34,171 nucleotides of DNA. It comes from Deltaproteobacteria bacterium (GTDB taxonomy: Bacteria > Desulfobacterota > Syntrophia > Syntrophales > UBA8958). Positions 1 to 7,466 of the stretch are shown here, piece by piece. The stretch's first letter is position 1. Each line of letters opens with the position of its first letter. Below the pieces are notes generated by a model, which did not search any database, had not been told where the DNA came from, and worked only from the letters and a program-made list of their open reading frames with translations. Location: NCBI GenBank assembly GCA_029561465.1, contig JAKQIZ010000050.1, forward strand, positions 1 to 34,171, given 5' to 3'. A program made the position numbers and the translations under genes.

Positions 1-27
1 TCGCCGGCATATACGATCCCCCTCTCT

Positions 28-52
28 CGTTACAATATAATACATTGTAACG
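28..52. promoter_or_regulatory. Palindromic operator with embedded -10-like box
   Basis: Two perfect 9-bp arms, CGTTACAAT and ATTGTAACG, flank a 7-bp AT spacer. A TATAAT hexamer (36-41) lies inside, so a bound protein would cover the promoter. A third half-site, CGTTACA, occurs at 114-120 in the leader of the small gene at 179. This arrangement is typical of autoregulated toxin-antitoxin or small-regulator promoters. The regulator would have to lie left of the window or be the 48-residue ORF; neither can be decided here. Confidence 0.45.
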
Positions 53-178
53 ATGACAATTGCAAGAGAAATCGTACTTGCTTCTACGCTTTTAAAGACT
101 TACCTCCTTCCATCGTTACATATCTCCGGGAACTCAGGATATAACTTAAAGGAATAATTATTGGAATATCGGAGAATC

Positions 179-325
179 ATGAAAAGAAAAGACCTTCCCC
201 TGATCAAGACGAATCCCTATCTGCAAGATCCATCGGAATGCGATGCCTGGCTGAACCGTGCCGTGATTTCTTCCTCCGCTGTCGAGGGTGCCCGTGCTGC
301 CGCCTGCCGAGCCCTGGGGGTATAG
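179..325 (+). CDS. Small 48-aa protein with a Fic-inhibitor-like S-x3-E-G motif
   Basis: The ATG at 179 follows a GGAG box four bases upstream and opens a 48-codon frame ending in TAG. The product contains the pattern TNPYLQDP near the N-terminus and SSSAVEGAR at about residues 31-39. SSAVEG fits the (S/T)xxxE(G/N) motif that blocks the ATP site in Fic proteins; this is a pattern match, not proof of function. I recall similar 50-60-residue proteins with NPYL..P and S(S/T)A(V/I)EG in many bacteria, often near toxin-type genes, but cannot name a family. A degenerate Fic gene lies on the opposite strand 150 bp away. The ORF may be a short antitoxin-like protein or a remnant of a longer one. Confidence 0.45.
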   Translation: MKRKDLPLIKTNPYLQDPSECDAWLNRAVISSSAVEGARAAACRALGV

Positions 326-461
326 GGAAGCGACGTGGAATCAAGAGAAATCGCACCAGTCCCAAGTCCTCCTGATCAAGCCAACTACTATCCTGCCCGA
401 TCGATCTTTCTTGGGGGGTTAGGGGGGGCACAAACTCATTCTGAATATTGTTAGGGCATTT

Positions 462-479
462 GGGGTGACCGATCACCCC
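462..479 (-). other. Hairpin overlapping the Fic stop codon
   Basis: GGGGTGA and TCACCCC form a perfect 7-bp stem with a 4-base loop, and the stem contains the stop codon of the Fic remnant (473-475). No T-run follows on either strand, so it is not a classical intrinsic terminator. It may act as an mRNA 3' end barrier. Confidence 0.35.
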
Positions 480-1089
480 TGTTGCGCCAGCCACTGGCGA
501 CCCTTGTCGGTCAAACGATATTTCTGTAGGCGGCTGCTGGGCCTGTCGGGGATGGTCATTTCAATCAGGCCGTCGTCCAAGGCCGGTTTGAGGTAGCGCT
601 CACGGAACGATTTGCGGTCGGAAAGGTGCAGAGCGGATTGCAGCGCCTCCCGGCCCATCTCGCCCTGGATGGCCCCCAGCAGTTCGCCGACTTGGGGGGT
701 GACTTGGGGGGCGATAGCGGCCCGCCTCGTCGAGCAGGCCGGACATCATCAGCCGGTGCGCCTCCAGCAGGTGCTTTTCCGTCTCGGGCTTCCAGACGCC
801 GAACCGGTCGTAGGCGGCCAGGGCGTTTTTCACCTCCTGCACCTCGCGGGGCGGGGCGATAACCCGCTTGCCTTCCAAGAGCGCGGTGATCTGCGCCTCG
901 TTCAGGGTGTTGCCCTCGATGGCCAGCGAGCCGCGAATGGTCCGGATGCGGTTGATGCGCCGCAGACGCAGGGCCCTGGCCTGATCGGTGAGCACGGTCA
1001 GCCGCCCCATGCCCTTCGCTGATTGCGGCAACCCGGTTCAGGATCTCCGGGGTAATGGTGTGGGGCGTCTGATAGCTGGATTTCGTCAT
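473..1089 (-). pseudogene. Fic-family (AMPylase/Fido) gene, catalytic core deleted
   Basis: Three reading frames must be joined to read a Fic protein. The first, from ATG 1089, gives an N-terminus ending in NRVAAISE (about 25 residues). After a frameshift near 1015, a second frame carries RTIRGSLAIEGNTL, in which SLAIEGN is the inhibitory motif, and runs on to LLDEAGRYR. A third frame carries TPQVGELLGAIQGEMGREAL and a C-terminal winged helix (HLSDRKSFRERYLKPAL) to the stop at 473. The whole Fido core with its HPFxxGNGR loop, normally between GRYR and the TPQV repeats, is absent. Intact relatives transfer AMP to target proteins; this copy cannot. Internal deletion plus frameshifts make it a clear pseudogene in a decaying accessory segment. 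Confidence 0.85.
689..711 (-). repeat. 12-bp direct repeat at the Fic deletion junction
   Basis: GACTTGGGGGG occurs twice, at 689-699 and 701-711, and encodes tandem TPQV units on the minus strand. TPQV repeats are common between the Fic core and the winged helix in this protein group. The deletion that removed the core ends exactly in this repeat, which suggests recombination or slippage between short repeats. Confidence 0.6.
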
Positions 1090-1260
1090 ACCGGCCTCAC
1101 AGGTACTTTTCCATCCCTGCCTCTTTTCATAAAGCTACTTTGGACCAGGAGCTTACGCACTTTGTCTATCATGCCTCACCGTCTGACTGTCAAACATGAT
1201 TGGGTTTGATCCCCGGTCCTCTTGACGTTACCAGATTCTTTTTCAGGTGTATAGCAGGGA

Positions 1261-1641
1261 TCAACCGAACTGGTAGCCCATCTGCACCCAATAGAGCCAG
1301 TCTTCGACAGCCTGTCTGGTTTGCTCGTCGACCGCAGCGCCCACGGCAAGTTGGGATAGTGGTACCGCCATCCTGCCTTTGCCTCGGCGGATCATGACGA
1401 ACATCTCTGTTTCGCATGCCTCTTCGGGTGCCATCTTGAGGACTTTGACCTCTTCTTGAAGCCGGAGGGGCGAGGTCGCGCGCTTTGTCCTTCAAAGGGC
1501 GGCAAAGGGAAACCGCAGTTGCTCTTCAAGGTAGTAATACCATGACATTGCTTGTTCTTCGGGTCCGTAGGCATCGACGATGATCACCATGGCGATGCGC
1601 TCGTCCCGTTCATCATCGGGTTTGGGTTTTTTCTTGGCCGT
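1261..1641 (-). pseudogene. CcbP-like calcium-binding protein gene with in-frame TGA and lost start codon
   Basis: One continuous frame reads AKKKPKPDDERDERIA, then VDAYGPEEQAMSWYYYLEE, then LRFPFAAL, a TGA at 1492-1494, and continues with TSPLRLQEEV, MAPEEACETEMF, MAVPLSQL and AVEDWLYWVQMGYQFG to a TGA at 1261. This matches my memory of the CcbP-type calcium-binding family, where the interrupted position is usually Cys. The expected initiator is ACG (1639-1641) with a stop codon six codons upstream and no ATG, GTG or TTG between. Both lesions are single-base changes, so decay is recent. The alternative, a selenocysteine codon, is weak because no canonical SECIS loop is visible. It lies 72 bp downstream of the DUF6933-type gene on the same strand and may have been co-transcribed. 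Confidence 0.65.
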
Positions 1642-1713
1642 ATCGTATCTTAAAAGAAGCTATGCTGAGCGGACGGACGCCCTCGGCCAGCGCTCAGCTA
1701 GTGATCGGCCGCA

Positions 1714-2937
1714 CTATGAGTCGAGGGGTCGGGAAGAATCCTCAGCGCCTCCTTCTTCCTCGGCAATCAGGGAATCGATGATCTTGCGCTTGGCAGTCTC
1801 CGGTCCGAACAATTCCCGCAAGGCTTCATAGGCCTCGTAGCCGTTGGGACTCGTGGAATAGTAAAAATCTTTGGCCAGTCCGGTAAAGGTGTCCAGGTTG
1901 CACTGCTCCATACAGGCCTGGGTGTAATGGTCGATGAGCAGCCTCAGGCAGTTTTCGAACTCGTGAAAGAAGGCCAGATCGGAAAGGAGATCGATCCTTC
2001 CGGGATGGTGCTCCAGGCCATACAGCAGCAGGGCTTTGAGATGCTTGTTGGATGCCTTGTAGTATCTCCTGATCAAGGGATAATTGGGCTTCTCTGCGGC
2101 CTTTTCCTCGGAGTAGCCGGCAAAGATCTCCTCGGAGAGGGGCTTCCGGCCTTCAAAATAGGCGACGAGATCCCGCTGGCGTCGGTTTTCCGGCCGGGCG
2201 TTCCGTTCTTCCTTTGCTTCGTCCTCGGTATCGTCTTCACAGTATGTAAACCCGAGCTTCTCCATTTCGGCGACGGGATCGCGGGGATGGGCGCGAAAGA
2301 TCTCCCTTACCTTATCGCGGATGAGCTCGGATTGAAGCCTGTCGTAGTCTGCAAGGACAGGACCATTGTCTTGGGCAACGGGCTTGAATTTTTCGAGATA
2401 GATCACGTTATTTGGCTTCTGACCCTGGTCGGAGGGCTTCCCTCCTTGCCGAAACAGTTCCTGGAAAAGGTCTTTCGGAGAACGGTATTTCAGATAGGAC
2501 ATCGGCGTTTCGTTCAGGTAATAAGAAACAGCGAAGGGTGTCTGTTGTCCCTCGCCCAGGCGGATCTTGGACTGGAAAATGAGATCGTTCATGGAGCCCA
2601 GTACTCGCCGATCGGTAGTCTTGGCAAAGATGGCATCCTGGACCGGCGAAAGCAAGGTCATGACCGCATTGGGCTGATATCCCTGCCCGGTCAGAAAGTC
2701 TTGCAGGCCGTCGCTGAGCGCCTGAGCGAACTGCCTGCCCATTGTGATCCCCCGTCCGAGCATGACCAGGGAGTAGAGAGATGCGGTGTTGGTCGCTAAG
2801 ATGTAATGCGTTCGCTGTACAGTGAAGAGATGGGCGTGCCAATCCAGCAGGGGATTTCTGCCTTTATCGTAAGGGAGGGCGGGCAGGGGATCGAGCCCGA
2901 TCTTTTGCGCCAATTTTGCCGTGAGTCGAAGAATCAT
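1714..2937 (-). CDS. DUF6933-type protein with long C-terminal helical region
   Basis: Intact 407-residue frame from ATG 2937. Residues 1 to about 165 resemble the DUF6933 fold as I know it: MILRLTAKLAQKIGL at the start, then a DWHAHLF segment, LATNTASLYSLVM, and a GYQPNAVMTLLSPVQDAIFAKT segment near 90. The middle (about 165-260) is charged and low in complexity. The C-terminal 150 residues look helical, with runs such as YYKASNKHLKALLLYGLEHH, and match nothing I recognise. No signal peptide or membrane segment is seen. The ribosome site is weak (GGAAT about 17 bases upstream). It is the only intact gene among several broken ones, and the CcbP-like gene follows it. Molecular function unknown. 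Confidence 0.7.
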   Translation of the reverse strand: MILRLTAKLAQKIGLDPLPALPYDKGRNPLLDWHAHLFTVQRTHYILATNTASLYSLVMLGRGITMGRQFAQALSDGLQDFLTGQGYQPNAVMTLLSPVQDAIFAKTTDRRVLGSMNDLIFQSKIRLGEGQQTPFAVSYYLNETPMSYLKYRSPKDLFQELFRQGGKPSDQGQKPNNVIYLEKFKPVAQDNGPVLADYDRLQSELIRDKVREIFRAHPRDPVAEMEKLGFTYCEDDTEDEAKEERNARPENRRQRDLVAYFEGRKPLSEEIFAGYSEEKAAEKPNYPLIRRYYKASNKHLKALLLYGLEHHPGRIDLLSDLAFFHEFENCLRLLIDHYTQACMEQCNLDTFTGLAKDFYYSTSPNGYEAYEALRELFGPETAKRKIIDSLIAEEEGGAEDSSRPLDS

Positions 2938-3021
2938 AAGTGTTTATGTACTCATTCCTGTAATTCTGGAAGTGCTTTCATTGAATTTGATAACCCCATT
3001 CACCATAGGCAAACAGGTCCC

Positions 3022-3288
3022 TTATGCCGCTGCATAGATGCTGCGGCCGGCGCCGTAGTAGGCGTCATAGACGTGCTGGAAGACGGCCGCGGTTTTCTGC
3101 TCGAAGAGCTCCGGCGTGTAGGCCCGCGGCAAGCCTTTGTCCAGGAGCTTTTCGATGGTGACGCGCACCTCGGCCCGGGCCTGTTGCCGTTTGCGCCAAT
3201 CGAGCACCAGCTTTCCCGCCTTCAGCGCGGCCAGCAACTCCCGGTCCGTGGCCTTGACCTTCTCCCGGTCCGCGTCGCTACGCTCCGA
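3022..3288 (-). pseudogene. hsdR: Type I restriction enzyme R subunit (hsdR), C-terminal fragment only
   Basis: The frame ending at the TAA at 3022-3024 reads HPWSERSDADREKV, LLAALKAGKLVLDWRKRQQ, ARAEVRVTIEKLL, LPRAYTPELFEQKT and HVYDAYYGAGRSIYA. KLVLDWRKRQQ, the PRAYTPELF segment and the GAGRS.YA ending are the extreme C-terminus of one HsdR group. The motor and nuclease domains and the hsdM and hsdS genes are missing from the window. The 5' side runs straight into the 23-bp tandem repeats and a transposase fragment, so insertion-element activity probably removed the rest of the operon. No start codon with a ribosome site precedes it, so it is a dead fragment. Confidence 0.75.
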
Positions 3289-3296
3289 CCAGGGGT

Positions 3297-3390
3297 GGCG
3301 GAATAAATCGGAATCCCCTGGCGCTTTGCATCGGAACAGGGTGGCGGCTTCCTTCGGAAGCGAGTGGCGGAATCAGCGGAATACCCACCA
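3297..3390. repeat. Four degenerate 23-bp tandem repeats, possible IS21-type end
   Basis: GGCGG or GGCGC occurs at 3297, 3320, 3343 and 3366, exactly 23 bp apart, and each copy has CGGAA 11-12 bases later (3309, 3332, 3355, 3377). The consensus is GGCGG-N7-CGGAA followed by variable bases and GT. A further GGCGG at 3393 is out of register. IS21-family elements carry multiple repeated transposase-binding sites at their ends with this kind of spacing. Assignment to IS21 is inference; the periodicity is seen directly. Confidence 0.6.
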
Positions 3391-3426
3391 TAGGCGGCAA
3401 AAACCCCAACCTGGCAGTTCTCCACT

Positions 3427-3614
3427 CCAATTGACTCATCTGGCCCGCCATATACTGAACAAAGTTTTCTCGAGGTTCCTCCCGAGCAAAACAATCCGCA
3501 AACTGGGCATGAAAACCTCTGAACTCCTCAGTGAACTGGTCAATGTCCTCTTTGCCAACGAACAATTTGGGGATGGGAAAGGTCCCATCCTGAATGCGGT
3601 TTTCCGGTACCATT
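3427..3614 (-). pseudogene. IS701-like transposase, N-terminal fragment
   Basis: From ATG 3614 the frame gives MVPENRIQDGTFPIP and then EEFRGFHAQFADCFAREEPRE, FVQYMAGQ and SQLEWRTA. The F..FH.QFADCF.R.EPR..F..Y..GQ pattern is the N-terminal region of IS701/IS4-type DDE transposases. Similarity stops near 3427, where the 23-bp repeat block begins, and the DDE catalytic domain is absent. The fragment is the 5' end of an inserted element whose remainder was deleted together with most of hsdR. No complete terminal inverted repeats could be assigned; TGACACC (3619-3625) and GGTGTCA (3664-3670) form a 7-bp inverted pair just outside the start. Confidence 0.6.
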
Positions 3615-3767
3615 TTCTGACACCTCCCAATGCTTTTATAAAAATGTAGCATAGTCGGAATGTGGTGTCAACTTATAAATAGCTTATGTATCGTTGTGGA
3701 ACTAAATGGTGTTCTTAAATCCTTAACCAGACAGCCGTTATATTACGTATATAATCCTGAAATGTCC

Positions 3768-3796
3768 TTGACATTTAGTAAACATGCTTTAATAAT
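3768..3796 (+). promoter_or_regulatory. Sigma70-type promoter of the ParB-like gene
   Basis: A perfect TTGACA (3768-3773) is followed after 17 bp by AATAAT (3791-3796), placing the start of transcription about 24 bases before the AAGGAGG ribosome site at 3815-3821. The surrounding 100 bp are AT-rich. Confidence 0.65.
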
Positions 3797-3826
3797 TATG
3801 CTATTATCCTCGAAAAGGAGGTGTCC

Positions 3827-4645
3827 ATGGCCACAAAATATATCAAAGGAAAGCTCTATAAACTGAAGATCGCCGATCTCCAGCCGGACCCGCAGCAGGC
3901 AAGGACATTCATGGACACCGTGGCCTTGAATGAGTTGGCCGCCTCAATCGAGAAATACGGCATCCTGGTTCCCATTCAGTTTTGTTTGAATGAGGAGGGG
4001 GGGCTGATGATCGTCTCCGGCCACCGCCGCGTAAAGGCGGCGGCCAAAGCTGGACTGACGGAGATTCACGGCACCTTCACCGAAGGCGATATACGCCTCC
4101 AGGGATTTGTCGATAACCTCCAGCGGGAAGGGTTGACCCCCGTCGATGAAGCGGAGCAGATGAAACTGATGATGAAGGAATATGCGTTCAATCAGTATCA
4201 ACTTGCCGACGCCTTAGGCAAGGATCGGACCACCGTCACCAAGACCCTAAGCATCAACAAGCTCCCCGAGGACATCCGCAGCGCTGCTCGGACGAATCCA
4301 AACATCCCCAAGAGCGTCCTTTTGGATGCGGCCCGGATGAGCACGGAGAAGAGCATGCGCCGTAAGTTCCTGAGCTACATGACCCAGGCGGCCAAGGCCG
4401 GACAGACCTCCGCTCGGAAGCAGCGGTTGTCCAAGGAGCGCATCCTGATTACGAAGACGGACAATCTGACGGGGGAGCTGGACGGTTTGCCTTGGCGGGA
4501 ATGGGCGGAGGATGACCGGAACGATCTGGCCAGCGCCTTGGCGGGAATCCGCCGCAAAGCCGACGAGCTGCTGGCCGAAATGGAATGGAACCGCGAGGAG
4601 GAGGAGGAAGAGAAACCTTCCGCCAGCGGCATGAACCTCTCCTGA
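3827..4645 (+). CDS. Orphan ParB/RepB/Spo0J-family DNA-binding protein
   Basis: A 272-residue protein starting at ATG 3827, five bases after AAGGAGG; an in-frame GTG at 3821 overlaps that site and is unlikely to be used. Residues 10-105 form the ParB/sulfiredoxin-like N-terminal domain with SGHRRVKAA (64-72), the equivalent of the GxRR CTP-binding motif, and NLQREGLTPVDEA (98-110). A helix-turn-helix follows at about 122-143 (YQLADALGKDRTTVTKTL). The C-terminus is basic and then ends in an acidic run (EEEEEEE). No parA-type ATPase lies beside it, so it is not a standard chromosome partition gene. The setting of IS and restriction debris suggests a plasmid, phage or island origin. Family confidence is high; role unknown. 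Confidence 0.85.
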   Translation: MATKYIKGKLYKLKIADLQPDPQQARTFMDTVALNELAASIEKYGILVPIQFCLNEEGGLMIVSGHRRVKAAAKAGLTEIHGTFTEGDIRLQGFVDNLQREGLTPVDEAEQMKLMMKEYAFNQYQLADALGKDRTTVTKTLSINKLPEDIRSAARTNPNIPKSVLLDAARMSTEKSMRRKFLSYMTQAAKAGQTSARKQRLSKERILITKTDNLTGELDGLPWREWAEDDRNDLASALAGIRRKADELLAEMEWNREEEEEEKPSASGMNLS

Positions 4646-5194
4646 AGGTAAAGTAAGAAGAAACGACATCTCGGCACCTTTTCTCCGGCGGGGTCGGCGA
4701 CATGCACATGCCGGAACGCGTACCGTGTAACTGTTGGATATTGAACCTAAGGTTTGAAAAGCCGCTCCGGCCCATTTTATCGGATATATTAAAATTATAT
4801 CAAACAGTTAAGCATGGTGACGCGATCACCTCGGTTGCTAAGAAAAGGAAAGGGTTAAATGGCATTCTACTCCGTAGCTGTTCATTATGCGGCGAAAGCG
4901 CTTCATCCTTCGTCACCACGACGCACCCCCAAGTACTTCTCATTCCTCGGGATTCGCGCGCCTTGCCTCTGGATATTTTTACTTCGTCATCAAAATGATG
5001 AATTACTATGAAAATAGAGCAAATAACGCAATAATATAAACAAATACATATTGTTATGCTTCGTGGCGCTCCACAGGGCATGCGGGTTTTTTACAAGCCC
5101 ATCATTAAATGGGTAGACAAGATTCAAGCTACCCGGAGCAGAATAGCCGTACGACATAAACAATGTCATCGCCAAGGGACGATCAACGGGAGAG
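4646..5194. other. 549-bp stretch without a recognisable gene
   Basis: Frames here are short and show no family I know. Small dyads are present: GGTGA-CGCGA-TCACC at 4816-4830 and TCATCA-AAA-TGATGA at 4987-5001. The segment 5000-5060 is very AT-rich and could hold the lipocalin promoter, but no clear -35/-10 pair was found. It may contain a degraded repeat or non-coding element. Confidence 0.4.
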
Positions 5195-5707
5195 ATGAAG
5201 TACATATCGATAATCATGGCGTTTCTTTTGATGGGATGTGTCGGAATCCCTGAAAATGTAAAACCCGTCGAGAATTTCAAGTCGGAGAAATATTTGGGGC
5301 GATGGTACGAAATCGCCAGGCTGGATCATTCTTTTGAGCGCGGTTTGACCAGGGTCGCTGCGGACTACAGCCTGCTAGCCAACGGCGGGGTCAGAGTTAT
5401 AAACCGCGGTTATTCTATCAAGGATAAAACCTGGAAAGAAATTGAAGGTAAGGCCTATTTCGTTGAACGGTCAGATCAAGGATACCTGAAAGTATCTTTT
5501 TTTTGTCCTTTTTATGGCTCGTACATCGTATTTGAACTCGACCATGAGCATTATCAATATGCCCTTGTCTGTGGCCCGGATAAATCATATTTGTGGATTC
5601 TGGCCAGAGCCCCGGAAATAAACAGGGATACATTGGCGGTCCTCACGGCGAAAGCGGCAAAATTAGGTTTTGACACCGGAAAATTGATATTTGTCGATCA
5701 CCGCTGA
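5195..5707 (+). CDS. blc: Blc-type outer-membrane lipocalin lipoprotein
   Basis: A 170-residue protein with a short signal peptide ending in the lipobox LLMGC (Cys15), so it is probably lipidated and held in the outer membrane. The lipocalin signature KYLGRWYEIARLDHSFERG begins near residue 32 with the invariant G35-x-W37, and the late bacterial Blc motif YALVCGPDKSYLWILAR lies at about 122-138. Length matches the family (about 170-180). Bacterial lipocalins bind fatty acids or lysophospholipids and are usually envelope-stress genes. The start at 5195 follows a GGGAGAG site. It lies tail to tail with the antiporter gene, 37 bp away, and has no operon partner. Confidence 0.92.
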   Translation: MKYISIIMAFLLMGCVGIPENVKPVENFKSEKYLGRWYEIARLDHSFERGLTRVAADYSLLANGGVRVINRGYSIKDKTWKEIEGKAYFVERSDQGYLKVSFFCPFYGSYIVFELDHEHYQYALVCGPDKSYLWILARAPEINRDTLAVLTAKAAKLGFDTGKLIFVDHR

Positions 5708-5744
5708 TCGCCGGTAATTGTTCATCCCCCACCATATAGTTTTT

Positions 5745-7466
5745 TTAACTTTTGGAACGGGATTTTTCCTCGAGATGCATCGGCGTATCGTAAAGCATGC
5801 GCCGGATGGTTTCACGATGATCGGCCGCCAAGTTGCAGGCCATTTCATCGCCTGCCGTCACCACTTCCGCCAGGGCGACGCCGACTTCAGCTTCTCCGGC
5901 GACGACTACCGTTGCGCCCGCCTTTCGAAGCGAGCCCGCTTCCCGCAGATGGGCGCAGCGCACCAGAATCTTCAAATCCGGATTCACCTGGCGGGCATGT
6001 TTTACGACTTCAGCGGCATCATCTATATCGGTGCTCAAAATCAGGCTGGTGGCTACGGCAATGCCTGCGTCTTCGAGCGTTCCCGAACGAAGGACGTCAC
6101 CATACAGGGCATTATGGCCTTCGGCGCGCAATTGGCGAATGGTGTCCAGATTGAGATCGATAACGGTGATTTCCGCGCCACGATCGAGAAGCAGCCTGTG
6201 CACGATTTTTCCGACGGGGCCGTAACCGACGAGGATGCATAAGTCGGGATTGAGGGGCTGACGGGGGATTTCCACAACCGGCGTCGTTTTGGTCTTTTTG
6301 GCTGTCGAAAAGCGGCGCGCCCAATCATAAATATAAGGATTAAAACCGATGGATATGATGGAAGTAGCCACCAGCGCGTTCCATCCGGATTCATCAAGGA
6401 GACCCAGACCAAGGGCAACCGTCCCCAGAATGAAACTGAATTCGCCGACCTGGGAAAAAGCCGCCCCTATGGGAATTGCCGTAGCCGCGGGCTGACCCAA
6501 CATTCTGACGGTGATCGCTGCGGCCGCCGGTTTGACAATGATGACCACAAACAGCACAGCGGCAATAATATGAGGAACCTGTATCAGGCTTTTCGGATCA
6601 AACAGCATGCCGACGGCAATAAAGAAGAGCACGGCAAAAGCATCCCGCATCGGCAACGCGTCGTTGGCTGCCCTGGCGGCGAATTCGGAGCGGCCGACGG
6701 CCAGGCCGGCGAGAAATGCACCCAGTTCCATGGAAACCCCGAATACCTTGGCGGCGCCCACGGCGATCCCCACCGCCAGAACTAGCACCGCCAAGGTGAA
6801 AAGCTCGCGTGACCGGGTTTTCGCAATGCTTTCCAGCGCCCTGGGAATCGCCCATTTCCCCAGAACGACCACCAGGACCAAGAGCCCCAGAATTTTTATT
6901 CCCGCCAGCCCTAGGACCCAGCCGATGTTCAATTCGGCATTTGGGTTTTGCGAAAAAAGAAGGGGCAAAAGGAGCAGCAGCGCTACGGTGAGAATATCTT
7001 CCACAACCGTCCAGCCGATGGCAACGTGACCGATTGTGGCGTGCAGATCGTGCCATTTGGCGAGCACCAGCGCCATGACGACGGTGCTTGCCACGGAAAT
7101 GGCCATCCCCAGAATCAATCCGGATATCCAGCTCCAGCCCATCAGATGCAATATCGAAGCGAGGGCGAGCGTGGAGAGGGTGCTCTGAATCAGCGCGCCC
7201 GGAATGGCGAGACGCCAGACGGCAAAGAGCTCCTTTAAATTAAATCGCAACCCTATTCCAAAGAGGAGCAAAATCACTCCGATTTCAGCAAACTGTTCGG
7301 CGATCACCCGGTTGACTACTACGCCGGGAGTGAAAGGTCCGACCATAACGCCGGCGATCAGGTAACCGATGATGGGAGATAATTTAAGACGAGTGGCGAT
7401 ATAGCCGAAAACAAGCGCTCCGGCCAGACCAACCGCGAAGGTCATTAGAATGCTCAATTCATCCAT
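5745..7466 (-). CDS. ybaL: YbaL/KefB-type CPA2 cation:proton antiporter with RCK/TrkA-N domain
   Basis: A 573-residue protein from ATG 7466. Residues 1 to about 385 form a multi-helix CPA2 exchanger domain with the conserved acidic pair in GWTVVEDILT (E156, D157), GMAISVASTVV (120-130) and GEFSF (341-345). Residues about 408-530 form a TrkA-N/RCK domain with the Rossmann loop GYGPVGK (414-420) and an acidic end of strand 2 (VIDLN). The C-terminal tail is short. Length and order fit E. coli YbaL (about 560) better than KefB/KefC, which carry a glutathione-responsive site I do not see. It probably exchanges K+ or Na+ for H+ across the inner membrane, gated by nucleotide. It is divergent from the universal stress gene, which suggests a joint stress role. 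Confidence 0.85.
   Translation of the reverse strand: MDELSILMTFAVGLAGALVFGYIATRLKLSPIIGYLIAGVMVGPFTPGVVVNRVIAEQFAEIGVILLLFGIGLRFNLKELFAVWRLAIPGALIQSTLSTLALASILHLMGWSWISGLILGMAISVASTVVMALVLAKWHDLHATIGHVAIGWTVVEDILTVALLLLLPLLFSQNPNAELNIGWVLGLAGIKILGLLVLVVVLGKWAIPRALESIAKTRSRELFTLAVLVLAVGIAVGAAKVFGVSMELGAFLAGLAVGRSEFAARAANDALPMRDAFAVLFFIAVGMLFDPKSLIQVPHIIAAVLFVVIIVKPAAAAITVRMLGQPAATAIPIGAAFSQVGEFSFILGTVALGLGLLDESGWNALVATSIISIGFNPYIYDWARRFSTAKKTKTTPVVEIPRQPLNPDLCILVGYGPVGKIVHRLLLDRGAEITVIDLNLDTIRQLRAEGHNALYGDVLRSGTLEDAGIAVATSLILSTDIDDAAEVVKHARQVNPDLKILVRCAHLREAGSLRKAGATVVVAGEAEVGVALAEVVTAGDEMACNLAADHRETIRRMLYDTPMHLEEKSRSKS

Noticed and set aside
1440-1494. SECIS element downstream of the CcbP TGA
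   Set aside because: The only stem starts 14 bases after TGA, has a 19-base loop and lacks the apical GU expected of bacterial SECIS elements, so selenocysteine is not annotated.
1927-2799. 290-codon plus-strand frame
   Set aside because: It is antisense to the DUF6933-type gene, has no ribosome site and no family similarity.
3297-3390. CRISPR array
   Set aside because: The 23-bp periodic copies are adjacent degenerate repeats without distinct spacers, and no cas genes are near.
3278-3652. Single 124-codon minus-strand protein
   Set aside because: It joins a real transposase N-terminal fragment to a translation of the 23-bp repeats, so it is a chimera of remnants rather than a gene.
4702-4998. 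98-codon plus-strand frame
   Set aside because: No ribosome site, no recognisable domain, and odd composition; it overlaps an equally unconvincing minus-strand frame.
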